Shown here in pieces: positions 55,447-64,000 of a stretch of DNA of 64,000 bases; the stretch's first letter is position 1, and the number at the start of each line of letters is the position of its first letter. This stretch comes from Pelagomonas calceolata (Eukaryota > Sar > Pelagophyceae > Pelagomonadales > Pelagomonadaceae). The translations under genes and the position numbers were made by a program. The stretch spans positions 2,046,001 through 2,110,000 of the forward strand of contig CAKKNE010000005.1 of assembly GCA_918797485.1 (NCBI GenBank), written 5' to 3'. The notes below the pieces were generated by a model. That model saw only the letters and a program-made list of their open reading frames with translations, ran no database searches and was not told the DNA's origin.

Positions 55447-55856
55447 TTTATCTCTATCTTGTGTTTAACTATGATCGCTCTGGCCGTTCTTGTATTTATC
55501 CTGGTTGCTGCGGACGCGGGTGGCGGGCCGTCTTGAGTGGTGGAAATGGCGAGAGGATAGATCCGAGGAGTTTTTGTGGATGTGATGGGTTCCCGACGTG
55601 TGTAGAGGTGCGTGTTCCCGCCATTTGCCTCACGCTAGCCGATTTTCTTGCTTAATTCCAAAGAATTCTCTTTAGCTGCTTAACAGGTTTTACGGAGACT
55701 TTTTGGATTTGCTCGTTTGAGCCACAGAAGTCCCCAGAGCTTGCTCTCATAGCCCTTCGGCTTCCACTGCACGCCCCAGAAGGACACCTGCAGCACCGCA
55801 ACCGCTAGCGCTTCGCTCGCCGCAGACACCACCTGAACATCCATCCTACAGCAGAG
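55447..55856. other. Intergenic region, 410 bp
   Basis: No gene is seen. It should hold the 3'UTR of the glycosyltransferase and the annexin promoter. ACGCTAGCCGATTTTCTTGCT at about 55631 resembles only half of the recurrent element. The region is less GC-rich than its neighbours. Confidence 0.4.
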
Positions 55857-58370
55857 ATGGCCCCAGTCGTCGCCGCGGCCCCCCAGGTCCTCGTCGACGA
55901 GTCCACGCGCCTCGCGAACAGCACCGTCGCGCGCATCGTCAAGGCGAGCAAGGGCGGCTCCCTCAGCGACCCAACCATAAAAAAGCAGTGCGTCGAGAAG
56001 CTCCAGAAGATCAATGGGGAATTGAAAGGCAGAATTGCGGACGCCGACGCGTTGGCCGCCCACGAGGCCATGAAGAGCGGGATCACCGGTGCTTTAGGCT
56101 GTGATCATACCAAATTAATATCTGTGTTGTGCACGCGCACGAAGGCGGCCTTACAACGTACAAGACAGGCCTACCGCAAGGCCTACGACAAGGATTTAGC
56201 GAAAGAAGTCGCCTCGGAGACGTCCGGCGTGCTAGGGAGCAACTACGGCAAGATGATGTCGTATGCGTTAGATGGACCTGAGGAGTACGTCGCGGACTTG
56301 ATACATGCGGCGTGCCACGGCATGGGCTGCGACGAGGGAGCTCTCATTGAGTTATGTTTAACGAGATCCCCGGAACAACTAGCAGCAGGAAAGAAATGCT
56401 GGGAGGGGCGGAAAGATAAGGCTCTATTCGACTACCTCGGCAAGGAGCTCCCCGACCTGACCTACAAAAATTTGAAATATCTACTGCTCGAAATTTTGAA
56501 GGGCAAAAAGCAGTGGGATGCCCCCGTAGACGAGGCGCGCGCCGCCAAGAACGCGGACATTATCAAGCAGGAGGGTCGGGGCATGTTCTCGAGCATGGAC
56601 TTCAACAAGGTCGCCGATTGCTTACTTGCTGGTCCTCCTTCCGAGACGAGACTACTGGCAGAACTATATGAAAAGAAGTACGGCAAGTCCCTAAAGGCCA
56701 AGCTCGAGAAGAAGGGCCCCAAGGTCTGGGCCAAGGCCGCGACGGCGCTGCTCGTCACTCCAGAAGAATTCGTGGCCATGCGGCTCCAAGGGGCGATGAA
56801 GGGCTTCGGGACCAATGAGAAGAAGTTGGTGCGGCTGCTCGGTGGTCTGGATCATTCTAGTAGACCGTCGATGCCCGCGGTCCTCCAGGCCTACGAGAAG
56901 AAGTACGGCAGGACGTTGCGGGATGCTCTACGCTCCGAAATCAGCGGCAACTTCCTCAAGGCCTCCCTGGCCTGGATCAGTGCGTTGGAGGACCCGGCGC
57001 AGGCCAACGAAGCATTAACGACGAAAAAGTTTGACGAAGTGGAAGATACAGATGAATTACTAGACGCGCTGCTCATGGAAAATGAGTCCCTGGGGGGCAT
57101 GATGGCGTCGCTCGACGCGCGCGCGATTTACGAAGCGTGTCATGGGTTCGGCACGTCCGACTCGAAGCTCATCAAGATCGTCTCTGCGCGCTCGAAGCCG
57201 CACTTGCAAAAAGTCGCGGCGGCCTACTACGCGCAAAGGGACAAGCCCATGCTGCACCGGTTACGAAAGGAGACGAGCGGCTGGTACAAGAAGCTGCTGA
57301 CGTACTTAGTAGAAAGCCCGGAGGACGCGGACGTGCGAGCCCTGGACTCCGCGATGGACGGGCTTGGCGCTGATGGGATGGCTATCGTAGATTTCCTCGT
57401 GGGCCACTCGCAAGCTAGAGTGCGCGCCGCCAAGGCCAAGTGGGAAGGTAAACATGACAAGTCGCTGGTGGATAGAATTCGTTCGGAACTCCACGGCTCG
57501 AACAAAACCTTAGCCTTACAGCTCTTGAAGGGCGAGCGCGACGAGCAGGGCGCGCCCAATCCCACTCTAGCCCAGCAGCAGGCCGAGACCCTGCACAAGG
57601 CGGCGCGCGGCATGGGCACCGACGAGGACTCCTTTATTTTGGTGCTGGCCAAGAATTCGCCCGCGCAGAACGTGGCCACGCGGACGGCCTACGAGAACAA
57701 GTACGGCCGGTCCCTCGACAACCTGATTACGAAGGAGATGTCCGGTAATCTGGCGAAGTGCCTGCAAGCGTTGCTACTGCCGCCGGCGGACTACTACGCG
57801 ATGCGCCTGCGCAAGGCGTTTGTCGGCCTCGGCACTTCTGATAAAGTAGTGGTGCGCGTTTTGGGCGGCCACGACAAGGCGGATATACTAGCCATCGCCG
57901 CGGCCTACCAAAGAAAGTACACGTCGCACCTCAAAGATTCAATAAAAAAGGAGTGCTCGGGCAACTACAAGCGGCTGGCCATGGCCTGGGTGAGCGTTCC
58001 CGACGCCCTGGCGGACCCCGACGCGCCCATCGAGATCCCCGAGGAGACGCAGGAGAAGGAGGAGGCGCCGCCGCCCCCCGAGCCCGAGGAGCCCGAGCCC
58101 GCGACGCCGCCGCCGCCGCCGCCGGCGGCCTACAAGCCGCCGCCGGCACCGGTGTACCAGCCCACGGCCGTCGCGCAGCCCGTGGCGCCGCCGCCGCCAA
58201 CGTTCATGACCGTTCCTGTACCCATGGGCGTGTTCCCCGGGATGACGGTTGTAGTGCAGGCGCCCACCGGCCAGCGGCTCGCGGTCATCGTGCCCCAGGG
58301 CGTCGGGCCGGGAGGAGTCTTCAAGGTGCCGATCCCGGCGCCGCCGCCGCCGCAGATCCGCTACTACTAG
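55857..58370 (+). CDS. Annexin with about eight repeats and Pro-rich C-terminal extension
   Basis: An 837-residue protein. Annexins bind acidic phospholipids in a calcium-dependent way; most have four repeats and vertebrate annexin A6 has eight. Here about eight repeat units span residues 10-725. Type II calcium loops G-x-G-T/A/C occur in HGMGCDEGALIELCL, KGFGTNEKKLVRLL, HGFGTSDSKLIKIV, DGLGADGMAIVDFL, RGMGTDEDSFILVL and VGLGTSDKVVVRVL. The acidic cap residue can be seen in several repeats (such as RSEISGNF, KEMSGNL, KKECSGNY). The last 110 residues are Pro-rich (EEPEPATPPPPPPAAYKPPP) and end with VVVQAPTGQRLAVIVPQGVG, a short beta motif that occurs in other heterokont proteins as far as I recall. 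It probably acts at the plasma membrane or vesicles. Confidence 0.9.
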   Translation: MAPVVAAAPQVLVDESTRLANSTVARIVKASKGGSLSDPTIKKQCVEKLQKINGELKGRIADADALAAHEAMKSGITGALGCDHTKLISVLCTRTKAALQRTRQAYRKAYDKDLAKEVASETSGVLGSNYGKMMSYALDGPEEYVADLIHAACHGMGCDEGALIELCLTRSPEQLAAGKKCWEGRKDKALFDYLGKELPDLTYKNLKYLLLEILKGKKQWDAPVDEARAAKNADIIKQEGRGMFSSMDFNKVADCLLAGPPSETRLLAELYEKKYGKSLKAKLEKKGPKVWAKAATALLVTPEEFVAMRLQGAMKGFGTNEKKLVRLLGGLDHSSRPSMPAVLQAYEKKYGRTLRDALRSEISGNFLKASLAWISALEDPAQANEALTTKKFDEVEDTDELLDALLMENESLGGMMASLDARAIYEACHGFGTSDSKLIKIVSARSKPHLQKVAAAYYAQRDKPMLHRLRKETSGWYKKLLTYLVESPEDADVRALDSAMDGLGADGMAIVDFLVGHSQARVRAAKAKWEGKHDKSLVDRIRSELHGSNKTLALQLLKGERDEQGAPNPTLAQQQAETLHKAARGMGTDEDSFILVLAKNSPAQNVATRTAYENKYGRSLDNLITKEMSGNLAKCLQALLLPPADYYAMRLRKAFVGLGTSDKVVVRVLGGHDKADILAIAAAYQRKYTSHLKDSIKKECSGNYKRLAMAWVSVPDALADPDAPIEIPEETQEKEEAPPPPEPEEPEPATPPPPPPAAYKPPPAPVYQPTAVAQPVAPPPPTFMTVPVPMGVFPGMTVVVQAPTGQRLAVIVPQGVGPGGVFKVPIPAPPPPQIRYY

Positions 58371-58485
58371 GCGGTCGTTTTGCCGTGCCATACATCGGGC
58401 CCGGCCAGTCTTTGTTCCTCCCGACCCCGCGCGTAACTTGGACATTTCACTTACACAGAGCAGTCACCGAGCACCACGACGACCA

Positions 58486-60006
58486 TCACAGGGGCTCCTT
58501 TCTGAGCCACGCGTCGATCATGTAGAACAGCTCGCGGGGCTTGTAGCGCGGCGACATGTGGCCGGCGTCCCGGATCGATGCGAAGGTAAAGTCCGGCGCG
58601 TAAACCGTCGCGTAGCCCGTGATCGCAGCGGTGCCGGGGGCCGTCCAGGGGTGCCACGGCTGCTTCTCCGGCAGAGCCAGGGACCGGATCCACTTTTGAG
58701 TGCCGGGCATCGGAACGCACGGGTCGGCATCACCAGAGTACTGTAAAATCCGGAAATTCGGCGCGAGGCGCTCCTTGTAAGCCTCGAGCAGACTCGCCGC
58801 GGTGAAGTTGTACTCGAGACTCGTCGACAGCGAAAAGTCAGGAGTGCTTCGCACGTGGAGGGCGTCCTGCACGTCCGCGCGCCGGAGCCACGCCGTCGCC
58901 GCGTTCTCCTGGCCACAGGCGTACTCGCCGCTATCCAACGCATAGGCGTTCGCGATGCGTTCGTTAGTAGGCCGCGTGGGAGCTCGCCCCCGCGTCGACG
59001 CGCTCGAACGCCGCTGCGTAGTGGGCAGGTGTCGCGCCGCGCCGTCGGCGCTCAGCGCCAGCAGGTCGGCTCCGCACGTGTCGTATAGGAAATACCCGCC
59101 GCCCATGTCGTACGTGTCTCCGGCGGTGGACTTCAGGGGCCGAATCGGGTCCTCGAGCGCATCTGCGCATTGCGTCGGCGGCGGCGTCTGGGGCCCGGGC
59201 GGCTCGGAGACGTACCAATCGGCGCATACTTTGTCGACCCTTTCTTTCACTATGTCTGGAACCATGCCGTGTCCGTAGAGGAAGTCTAGCGAGACCTTCG
59301 TGCCGGCCCAGCCGCTGTAAGGCGTGCACGTGAACACCTTGTTGCCCGGGCAGTCGTTGCCCAGGGCGAAGCCCTCGAGGCTGTCCGGCGCGACATTAGC
59401 GCCAGGGCTTCGGCGCTTCAGGATCCGCTCCGCCAGCGTCGGCACCAAAACTCCTGCGTAGGACTCTCCTGAGATGATGTAGCGATTCCTGCGCAATTCC
59501 GGATACATCTTTCCGAAGAACTCGTCTAGAATCGCGAGGTGTAGGTCTGCCTGGCTGTCGTCGTCGTGAACACAAGCCGGCTCGCAGTAGCTGAACCCTG
59601 TGGGTGCCGGGTGCTCGAGGTACAGCAGGCTGACGCCGCCGGCCGCGTTTTGCCACGTGTGAGGGTTGTCGAAGACCTCTAGCCCGTCGTTTTTCCAGCT
59701 GGCGTCGTTGAGCGTGAGTGGTCCATTCTCCGTGAAAAGGCCGAGGAGCGAGCTCCCACCGGGACCACCCTGCTGCCATTGCAGGACAGGAGCTGTGGGA
59801 TCCTCGTGAAGCGCTAAGTGATAATGCGTGTAGACCTTCACGCTGCGGCCCGGATAATAGGTGCGGATGTAGCCCGAGTAGTGGCGCGTGTCTTGTGGGA
59901 ACGCGCGCTTGTAGCCTGGGAGCGACGGCCCGTCGACCTCGTCGGCGGGCACGGCTGCGGTTGCGGTGCGCAGCAGCGCTACGAGTGGCAGGAGCTGGAG
60001 CATCAT
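58486..60006 (-). CDS. Serine carboxypeptidase (peptidase family S10)
   Basis: A 506-residue secreted or vacuolar peptidase. The ATG pair at 60006 gives a clean signal peptide (MMLQLLPLVALLRTATAA); further upstream only a GTG is in frame. S10 marks are SGYIRTYYPGRSVKVYTHYH, LQWQQGGPGGSSLLGLFTEN (oxyanion hole) and the nucleophile GESYAGVLVPTLA. The catalytic Asp is in ILQYSGDADPCVPMPGTQKW and the catalytic His in IRDAGHMSPRYKPRELFYMI. The usual W-N-G-G-P is W-Q-Q-G-G-P here. The stretch at about residues 330-355 (ARHLPTTQRRSSASTRGRAP) is basic and could mark an insertion loop where many S10 enzymes are cut into two chains, or a small misread exon border. The gene is convergent with the annexin gene. 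Confidence 0.88.
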   Translation of the reverse strand: MMLQLLPLVALLRTATAAVPADEVDGPSLPGYKRAFPQDTRHYSGYIRTYYPGRSVKVYTHYHLALHEDPTAPVLQWQQGGPGGSSLLGLFTENGPLTLNDASWKNDGLEVFDNPHTWQNAAGGVSLLYLEHPAPTGFSYCEPACVHDDDSQADLHLAILDEFFGKMYPELRRNRYIISGESYAGVLVPTLAERILKRRSPGANVAPDSLEGFALGNDCPGNKVFTCTPYSGWAGTKVSLDFLYGHGMVPDIVKERVDKVCADWYVSEPPGPQTPPPTQCADALEDPIRPLKSTAGDTYDMGGGYFLYDTCGADLLALSADGAARHLPTTQRRSSASTRGRAPTRPTNERIANAYALDSGEYACGQENAATAWLRRADVQDALHVRSTPDFSLSTSLEYNFTAASLLEAYKERLAPNFRILQYSGDADPCVPMPGTQKWIRSLALPEKQPWHPWTAPGTAAITGYATVYAPDFTFASIRDAGHMSPRYKPRELFYMIDAWLRKEPL

Positions 60007-60345
60007 AAGGTTGTCCGTATGCACTGCAATCAGTAATAGACTACGAAGCGACGGCACAGCAAAGAGTGGCCGATGGGATGGTCTTGGGTGATACTGCAGC
60101 GGCCCGTAGCGATGGAAATTGGTGGCCTCGCCACTGAGTGTGAGGTAACAGCTAGCTTATTCGCTAATAACTTGTACAGTTGCGTACTTGCGGGATGAAA
60201 AAAATCGCTCCGGACTCGGAAAAACCCGTGAGAAAAGAGATCCTCGCTCCCCGTGGGAAAAAGCAAAGACTGCCGAAGATCACACAGACATCATTACAAA
60301 ACGAGGAGCCTCAACAACGCCATCGAGGCGGAGGAGCGGACGCCG
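60007..60345. other. Intergenic region, 339 bp
   Basis: This is the promoter side of the S10 gene and the 3' side of TsaE. It has no supported gene. GTAACAGCTAGCTTATTCGC near 60147 shows a GTAA and a GCTAGC but not the full recurrent element. Confidence 0.4.
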
Positions 60346-60948
60346 TCACTCCTCATCGTCCTCCTCACCCAACAACGCCTCGCCCCCGCGCAGCAGCTCC
60401 TCCGTCGCCGCGCGCCACGGGTGGTCGCCATCCAAAGCAGAAGCGTCGACCGTCACGCGCCGACATGCGCCGTCCAAGCGGATCTCGACCCCCAAAGCAG
60501 CCGTGGGTTCCTTCTCCAGCCGGTCCGGCCACTCGACCAAACAACAACACTCCGCGAGCGTCCGATCCAGATCCAGCACGTACGCGTCGCCCACGTCGCC
60601 CGCGAGCCTATAGAGATCCATGTGGTGCACGACGAGGTCGCCCGGCAGGCCGTCCCGGCCGTCGTAGGCGTTGTCCAGCAAATAGGTCGGCGACGTGACG
60701 CGCATGCGCGCATCGCCGCTCGCACTTCTCAAAAAGCCGCGCGAGAAGACGGTCTTGCCCGCGCCGAGGTCGCCCGAGAGGCAGACCGTGTCACCGTTCG
60801 CGGCCGTCGCTCCAAAAATGCCGCCCAAGCGTTCCATCTGGATCTCCGACGCGAGTCTTAATTGTGCGGCGGCCGGCGTCGAGGGCTTTGTGGCGAGGCC
60901 GAGGGCGCCCTTCGCGCCCAGCGCTAGGAGGCTGCGGAGGGCTCGCAT
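60346..60948 (-). CDS. tsaE: tRNA N6-threonylcarbamoyladenosine biosynthesis ATPase TsaE (YjeE)-like
   Basis: A 200-residue P-loop ATPase of bacterial origin that serves the t6A37 modification of tRNA together with TsaB/TsaD; in eukaryotes it is organellar when present. An N-terminal basic, Ala/Leu-rich stretch of about 30 residues (MRALRSLLALGAKGALGLAT) looks like a mitochondrial or plastid presequence. Motifs in order: Walker A LSGDLGAGKTVFSRGFLRS, then VTSPTYLLDNAYDG, VVHHMDLYRLAGD and CCCLVEWPDRLEK. The HxD and EWPDRL elements are characteristic of YjeE/TsaE. The C-terminus is acidic. With WDR4 and ProRS this is the third tRNA-related gene in the window, though they are far apart. Confidence 0.92.
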   Translation of the reverse strand: MRALRSLLALGAKGALGLATKPSTPAAAQLRLASEIQMERLGGIFGATAANGDTVCLSGDLGAGKTVFSRGFLRSASGDARMRVTSPTYLLDNAYDGRDGLPGDLVVHHMDLYRLAGDVGDAYVLDLDRTLAECCCLVEWPDRLEKEPTAALGVEIRLDGACRRVTVDASALDGDHPWRAATEELLRGGEALLGEEDDEE

Positions 60949-61083
60949 TGTGGTTGTGCTAGCACTTGCGCAACGGTCGTGGCGGTAAGGTGCGAGGTTT
61001 TGGGGTCACTGCGGTTACTGCGCTCTTTTGCACCAGCCTGAGAGGTTTTACAAGAGCTCTGCGCGGAGGGCCGGCTTCAGCTA

Positions 61084-61109
61084 GCTAGCGTCGTGTAGAC
61101 ACTAGCGAA
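61084..61109 (+). promoter_or_regulatory. Recurrent promoter-proximal element, copy 12
   Basis: GCTAGCG, then TCGT, then GTAGACACTAGCGAA. It lies in a divergent 318-base gap, 136 bases from the TsaE start and 158 bases from the membrane protein start (61267). A further CTAGCTAG directly precedes it. Confidence 0.6.
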
Positions 61110-61266
61110 CAAAGCAAGCTTGGCTTTGGGCGCAGCTAGCTGCCGCATTAATCGAATTTTGAGGCATTCGCGGCCTGGCCTGCCACACAGATTGTGGCTC
61201 GGGTCTTGGGCGCCCGGGTTCACGACTCGACGCTCCATCGGACTGGGCAGCCCGGGCAGCCTTAAA

Positions 61267-62280
61267 ATGGAGCGCACCTCTCTCGTGGACGCCGACTACC
61301 ACCGGGCCTTTCTACTGGGAAGAAGCGCCGTCGCGGCGGACGCATTGATCGTATGTGTGATGGTGGGTGTCGTGGCGCTCAACAGCCCATGGGACGACGG
61401 CTCCGTGTACGTCGAGCTCGCCGCGTGCGCGCTGGGCCTGCTGGGTCTGGCGGCGCAACGGTCTGGCGCCGGCCTCTACATCAAAGGGGCTGCGCCGCAT
61501 TTGGCCTTCACGCTAGTGCTGGGCGCCGTCGTGGCGGCGGACGCGGCGGCGCGGATATGCATGGGCGGCGACCCTCAAAGAGTGATCTCGAACTGGGCCG
61601 TCATGCTCGCGTCGGGCAGCTCGTGCAACCTGCTTGCGATGGGGCCCATGGCCCACGCGACGGACGCGCGGCGCTGGACCCTCGTCTGGCTCGCGTACCA
61701 GGTGCTGGAGTGCTACGTCTCGCTCTTCGGAGCTTGCACAAGCTGGCGCCTCGTTTTATCAGTTCTTGTAATGAGGCGCCTCGCCTTCGTCGCGGCCACG
61801 GCCCTCGTGGCGGTTCATAGCTACGGATCGCTGAAAAGGACCCAGGCGCTCTTCCGGGCCTTCGACGCGCCGTTCATCCTCGCGCCGATCGGGGCGCTCG
61901 GCGCCTATGCGGATGGCACGTACGAACTCTACGACGACCTTCCGCAGGAGGAACTCGCGTGCGTCGGAGGCGCGTTTCTCCTCAAGTTCCAGCTCCACGG
62001 CGGCTACGCGCCCTGCCCGCCGGACCCGAATCCCATCGTGTTTTTGGAGCAGATGCTGAGCTTCGGTTCGCCCACGGCCGTCGTTGGCGCACGCGCGGCC
62101 GCGGGCCATGCCGTGTATGTCGCGGGCATGCTGCGCGCCGTCGGCGCGGCGCGCGGCGTCGACGTCGACCGCTACGCGTCACAACGCGAGCGAGCGAGGA
62201 GGGTGATGGGCGAGTGGCTCTGCGGGAGCCGCGAGGCCGCGACGGAGCTCTCTGCTTCGCGTGATGTTTCTGTTGTGTAA
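61267..62280 (+). CDS. Multi-pass membrane protein of unknown family
   Basis: A 337-residue protein with about five hydrophobic spans in its first 200 residues (LIVCVMVGVVALNSP, ELAACALGLLGLAAQ, LAFTLVLGAVVAADA, SWRLVLSVLVMRRLAFVAAT). A soluble C-terminal part follows, with RAFDAPFILAPIGALGAYAD, a Cys-Pro segment (GGYAPCPPDPNPIVF) and a final helix. There is no signal peptide; the first span starts near residue 20. ATG 61267 is chosen because the upstream frame to 61120 is not protein-like and the promoter element lies just before it. I do not recognise the family. The stop is 14 bases from that of the PHD/SAM gene (convergent). Confidence 0.55.
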   Translation: MERTSLVDADYHRAFLLGRSAVAADALIVCVMVGVVALNSPWDDGSVYVELAACALGLLGLAAQRSGAGLYIKGAAPHLAFTLVLGAVVAADAAARICMGGDPQRVISNWAVMLASGSSCNLLAMGPMAHATDARRWTLVWLAYQVLECYVSLFGACTSWRLVLSVLVMRRLAFVAATALVAVHSYGSLKRTQALFRAFDAPFILAPIGALGAYADGTYELYDDLPQEELACVGGAFLLKFQLHGGYAPCPPDPNPIVFLEQMLSFGSPTAVVGARAAAGHAVYVAGMLRAVGAARGVDVDRYASQRERARRVMGEWLCGSREAATELSASRDVSVV

Positions 62281-62293
62281 TTGCATGTCTTAC

Positions 62294-63540
62294 TCACCAC
62301 ATCTCGGGGTGGAGCGACTTATGTTCCTTGATGATGCGCGCGCGGTGGCCGATTGGGACGCCCAGCTCGACCCAGTCGTCCCGCTCGAGCGCCGGGATCG
62401 CCAGGAAGTCGACGCCGTTCGCCACGAACCCGCCGGCGTACTGCGGGAGCTCCAGCGCCGCCAGGAACGCCGAGATGTCCTTCGGGCGGGAAGCCGACGG
62501 CGCCTCGACAGCGGCGGGCGCCGGCGCGGGCGCGGCGGCTGGCGACACCGGCGGCGGCGGAGCGTCTGCAGGCGCGGCGACGGGCGCCGGCGACACGTCT
62601 GGCACGTCGTCGTCCTCCTCCACCAGCGGAATGATCGTCCGCTCGATGGCGCCGTCGTGGCGCTCGGACGAGCGACGGTCGCGGCCCGGCCGCCGCGGAA
62701 CGCGCGGAACTCGCCGTGCGTGCGGCGCACCTTGATGACCTCGCCCGTCTGCCCCGTACCATTGACAGCGCCGACGCGGACGTCGTACCACGAGCCGGGC
62801 CGCGTCACGCGCACGATGACGCCCTCGCCGCCCCCGACGAGGTCGACGCGATCCCCCACATCCGGCCGCGGCGCCTCGAAGAGCTCGTGCTCCGGGACGC
62901 TCGGCGCGCTCTCTGGAACGGACTCCTCCTCGCTCGTCTCGGGCGCGCAGGCGGCGCAGAGCCAGTCGCCCTCCGGGACACGTTCCAAGCCCGCGCAGCG
63001 CAGGTGCACCTCGCCGTCGCAGCCGTCGCAGAGCAGCACCTCACTAGTTCCCTGCGTCGACCGGTTGCACACGAGGCACTGGTCGTCGAGGAGCTCGGGC
63101 TCGGCCGGCGGCTCCGCGGGCACCATGAAAGGTGCCGTTCTCCGCGCCCGCGCGGTGCCGCACATCTCGCACCGCGTGCGCGCGGCGCCGTTCGCGAAGG
63201 TGCAGGCGGTGCACGCCCAGCGCTCGCGGCGGACGCGCGGCGCGGCCGCAGCCGCGGGCGGGCGGCGGCGCGCGGCGAGGAGCGACGACGCGGCGAAGGG
63301 CAACGCCGTCGTGGGCCGCGTCACGCCGAGGCGCGGGCGCTTCTTGACGCGGCCGCCTGCGTGCGCGTCGACCGGTTCACGAGTGGGTGCCAGACGGCGC
63401 GTCGATGGCGCGGAGGCGACCATCACAGCCGCGCGGCCGTCGAAGCGCCGCGCGCGACATGATTGACTGATGCACTGGCGGGCGCCCGGGCTACCGTACG
63501 GCGGCGTAGAAGGCTTTGTGGGGTGGGCCGCGGCGTCCAT
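62294..63540 (-). CDS. PHD-finger, RanBP2-type zinc finger and SAM domain protein (apparent frame switch)
   Basis: The product is a nuclear, chromatin-type reader. Domains in order from ATG 63540 (or 63423): a basic N-terminus, a RanBP2-type zinc finger (WACTACTFANGAARTRCEMC, residues about 108-127), and a PHD finger (QCLVCNRS, LLCDGCDGEVHLRCAGLERV, DWLCAAC, about 153-197). A Tudor-like stretch follows (GDRVDLVGGGEGVIVRVTRP). At about 62650-62700 the first frame degrades into Arg-rich shadow sequence. The next frame takes over with ERTIIPLVEEDDDVPD, a Pro/Ala linker and a SAM domain (DISAFLAALELPQYAGGFVA, WVELGVPIGHRARIIKE), ending at 62294. No GT-AG or GC-AG intron of normal size fits, so a one-base error or a real frameshift is likely. 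Histone-tail binding is expected of the PHD part. Confidence 0.65.
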
Positions 63541-64000
63541 ATGGGGTCGCGGAGGCCGGGGACTTTCGTGTTTCGTGTGTTTCTGGTGCAGGGGTGCCCA
63601 GTGCTCAATCTACTGGGCAAGCCCTGGTCGGCGGTGCCTGCGTCGGTGGGCGCTCGCTCGCGCGCTCGCGGGCGCGGGCCGGGGCAGCGACGCGGGTGTC
63701 CTACGCGTCCACGAGCTTAGTGAAGAGCACTCTCTTGTGATTTTCGGCTCGATCACTTAGAATTTGCGACGCGTCGCAGGCCTCCCCGCGCGTCTCGGAG
63801 AGGTCTCCGAGCGGGCCCACCGGACTAGAGACCAATGTATCCGCTTCTGTAGCTCCTCCAAAAAAACCCGCGTGTTAAAGCACAACCCGGACCAAGACGA
63901 CTGCCGCAATTACCAGCACTCCTATAGCGAGGCCTGGCGAGCACTGCGCAGCGAGCCCACCGCCTGTTTTGTCAGGTGACAAGGTTTGCCCCTTGGTAAT
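63541..64000. other. Right-edge region with an 18-bp perfect palindrome
   Basis: No gene is supported in the last 460 bases, which may hold the PHD/SAM promoter and the edge of another gene. CTCGGAGAGGTCTCCGAG at 63794-63811 is an inverted repeat of two 8-base arms around GG. A CGCTCG/GCGCGC simple stretch lies at about 63650-63680. Confidence 0.4.

Noticed and set aside
63770-63850. GTCTCCGAGCGG resembling the start of a tRNA-Ser
   Set aside because: It is one arm of an 18-bp palindrome, and no anticodon or T arm follows at the right distance.
1-64000. Transposons, LTR or Polinton-like elements, CRISPR arrays, rRNA
   Set aside because: No transposase, reverse transcriptase, integrase, capsid-like frame, long terminal repeat, regular spacer array or rRNA-like segment was seen.

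Overview
This is a gene-dense, GC-rich stretch of nuclear DNA from a photosynthetic eukaryote. The best fit is a stramenopile alga of the pelagophyte type, such as Aureococcus or a close relative; this is an inference, not a database match. The reasons are as follows. Genes are mostly single-exon and packed on both strands, with gaps of about 10 to 650 bases. There are a few short introns (39 to 336 bp). Predicted plastid proteins begin with a signal peptide followed by a transit region, as in red-alga-derived secondary plastids. There is a genuine selenoprotein with a SECIS element. Mitochondrial, ER, ciliary and nuclear genes typical of eukaryotes are mixed together with no operon logic.

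Layout. 1-15 kb: the edge of an unknown secreted protein, WDR4/TRM82 (tRNA m7G), prolyl-tRNA synthetase with an editing domain, a beta-helix/TPR protein, a galectin-like protein, a two-domain Fe(II)/2-oxoglutarate oxygenase, a thylakoid-lumen candidate, SSNA1, and a SulP-STAS-CNMP anion transporter. 15-22 kb: a 1426-residue multi-EF-hand protein followed by a tandem duplication with two small RD-rich paralogues. 22-31 kb: a plastid WD40 protein, a mitochondrial carrier, ISCU, ALG6, a seven-helix membrane protein, a histidine phosphatase and a protein of unknown family. 31-43 kb: a VPS13-like protein ending in a PDZ domain, DRC1, a small plastid protein, SERINC, two lysine-rich nuclear-type proteins and selenoprotein W. 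43-64 kb: two unknown proteins, a truncated kinase, a three-exon tautomerase-like gene, a three-RRM mRNA-export-type protein, two glycosyltransferases, a RhoGEF, an annexin with about eight repeats, a serine carboxypeptidase, TsaE, a membrane protein and a PHD/SAM protein.

The genes do not form one pathway, but several groups recur. tRNA maturation and charging: WDR4, ProRS, TsaE. Motile cilium: DRC1, SSNA1. Glycan and secretory pathway: ALG6, two glycosyltransferases, galectin-like, S10 peptidase. Membrane lipid: VPS13-like, SERINC, annexin.

The strongest unexplained signal is a short intergenic element, GCTAGCG then 2-5 bases then GTAAGACACTAGCAA. It is found 12 times, always 80 to 270 bases upstream of a start codon and often between divergent genes. 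A second signal is a 12-mer, ACGCCATCGACG, found in three predicted introns and one intergenic gap. A third is the use of GC-AG introns, one of which is present in one tandem paralogue and absent from the other. No transposon, retroelement, tRNA, rRNA or CRISPR array could be supported.
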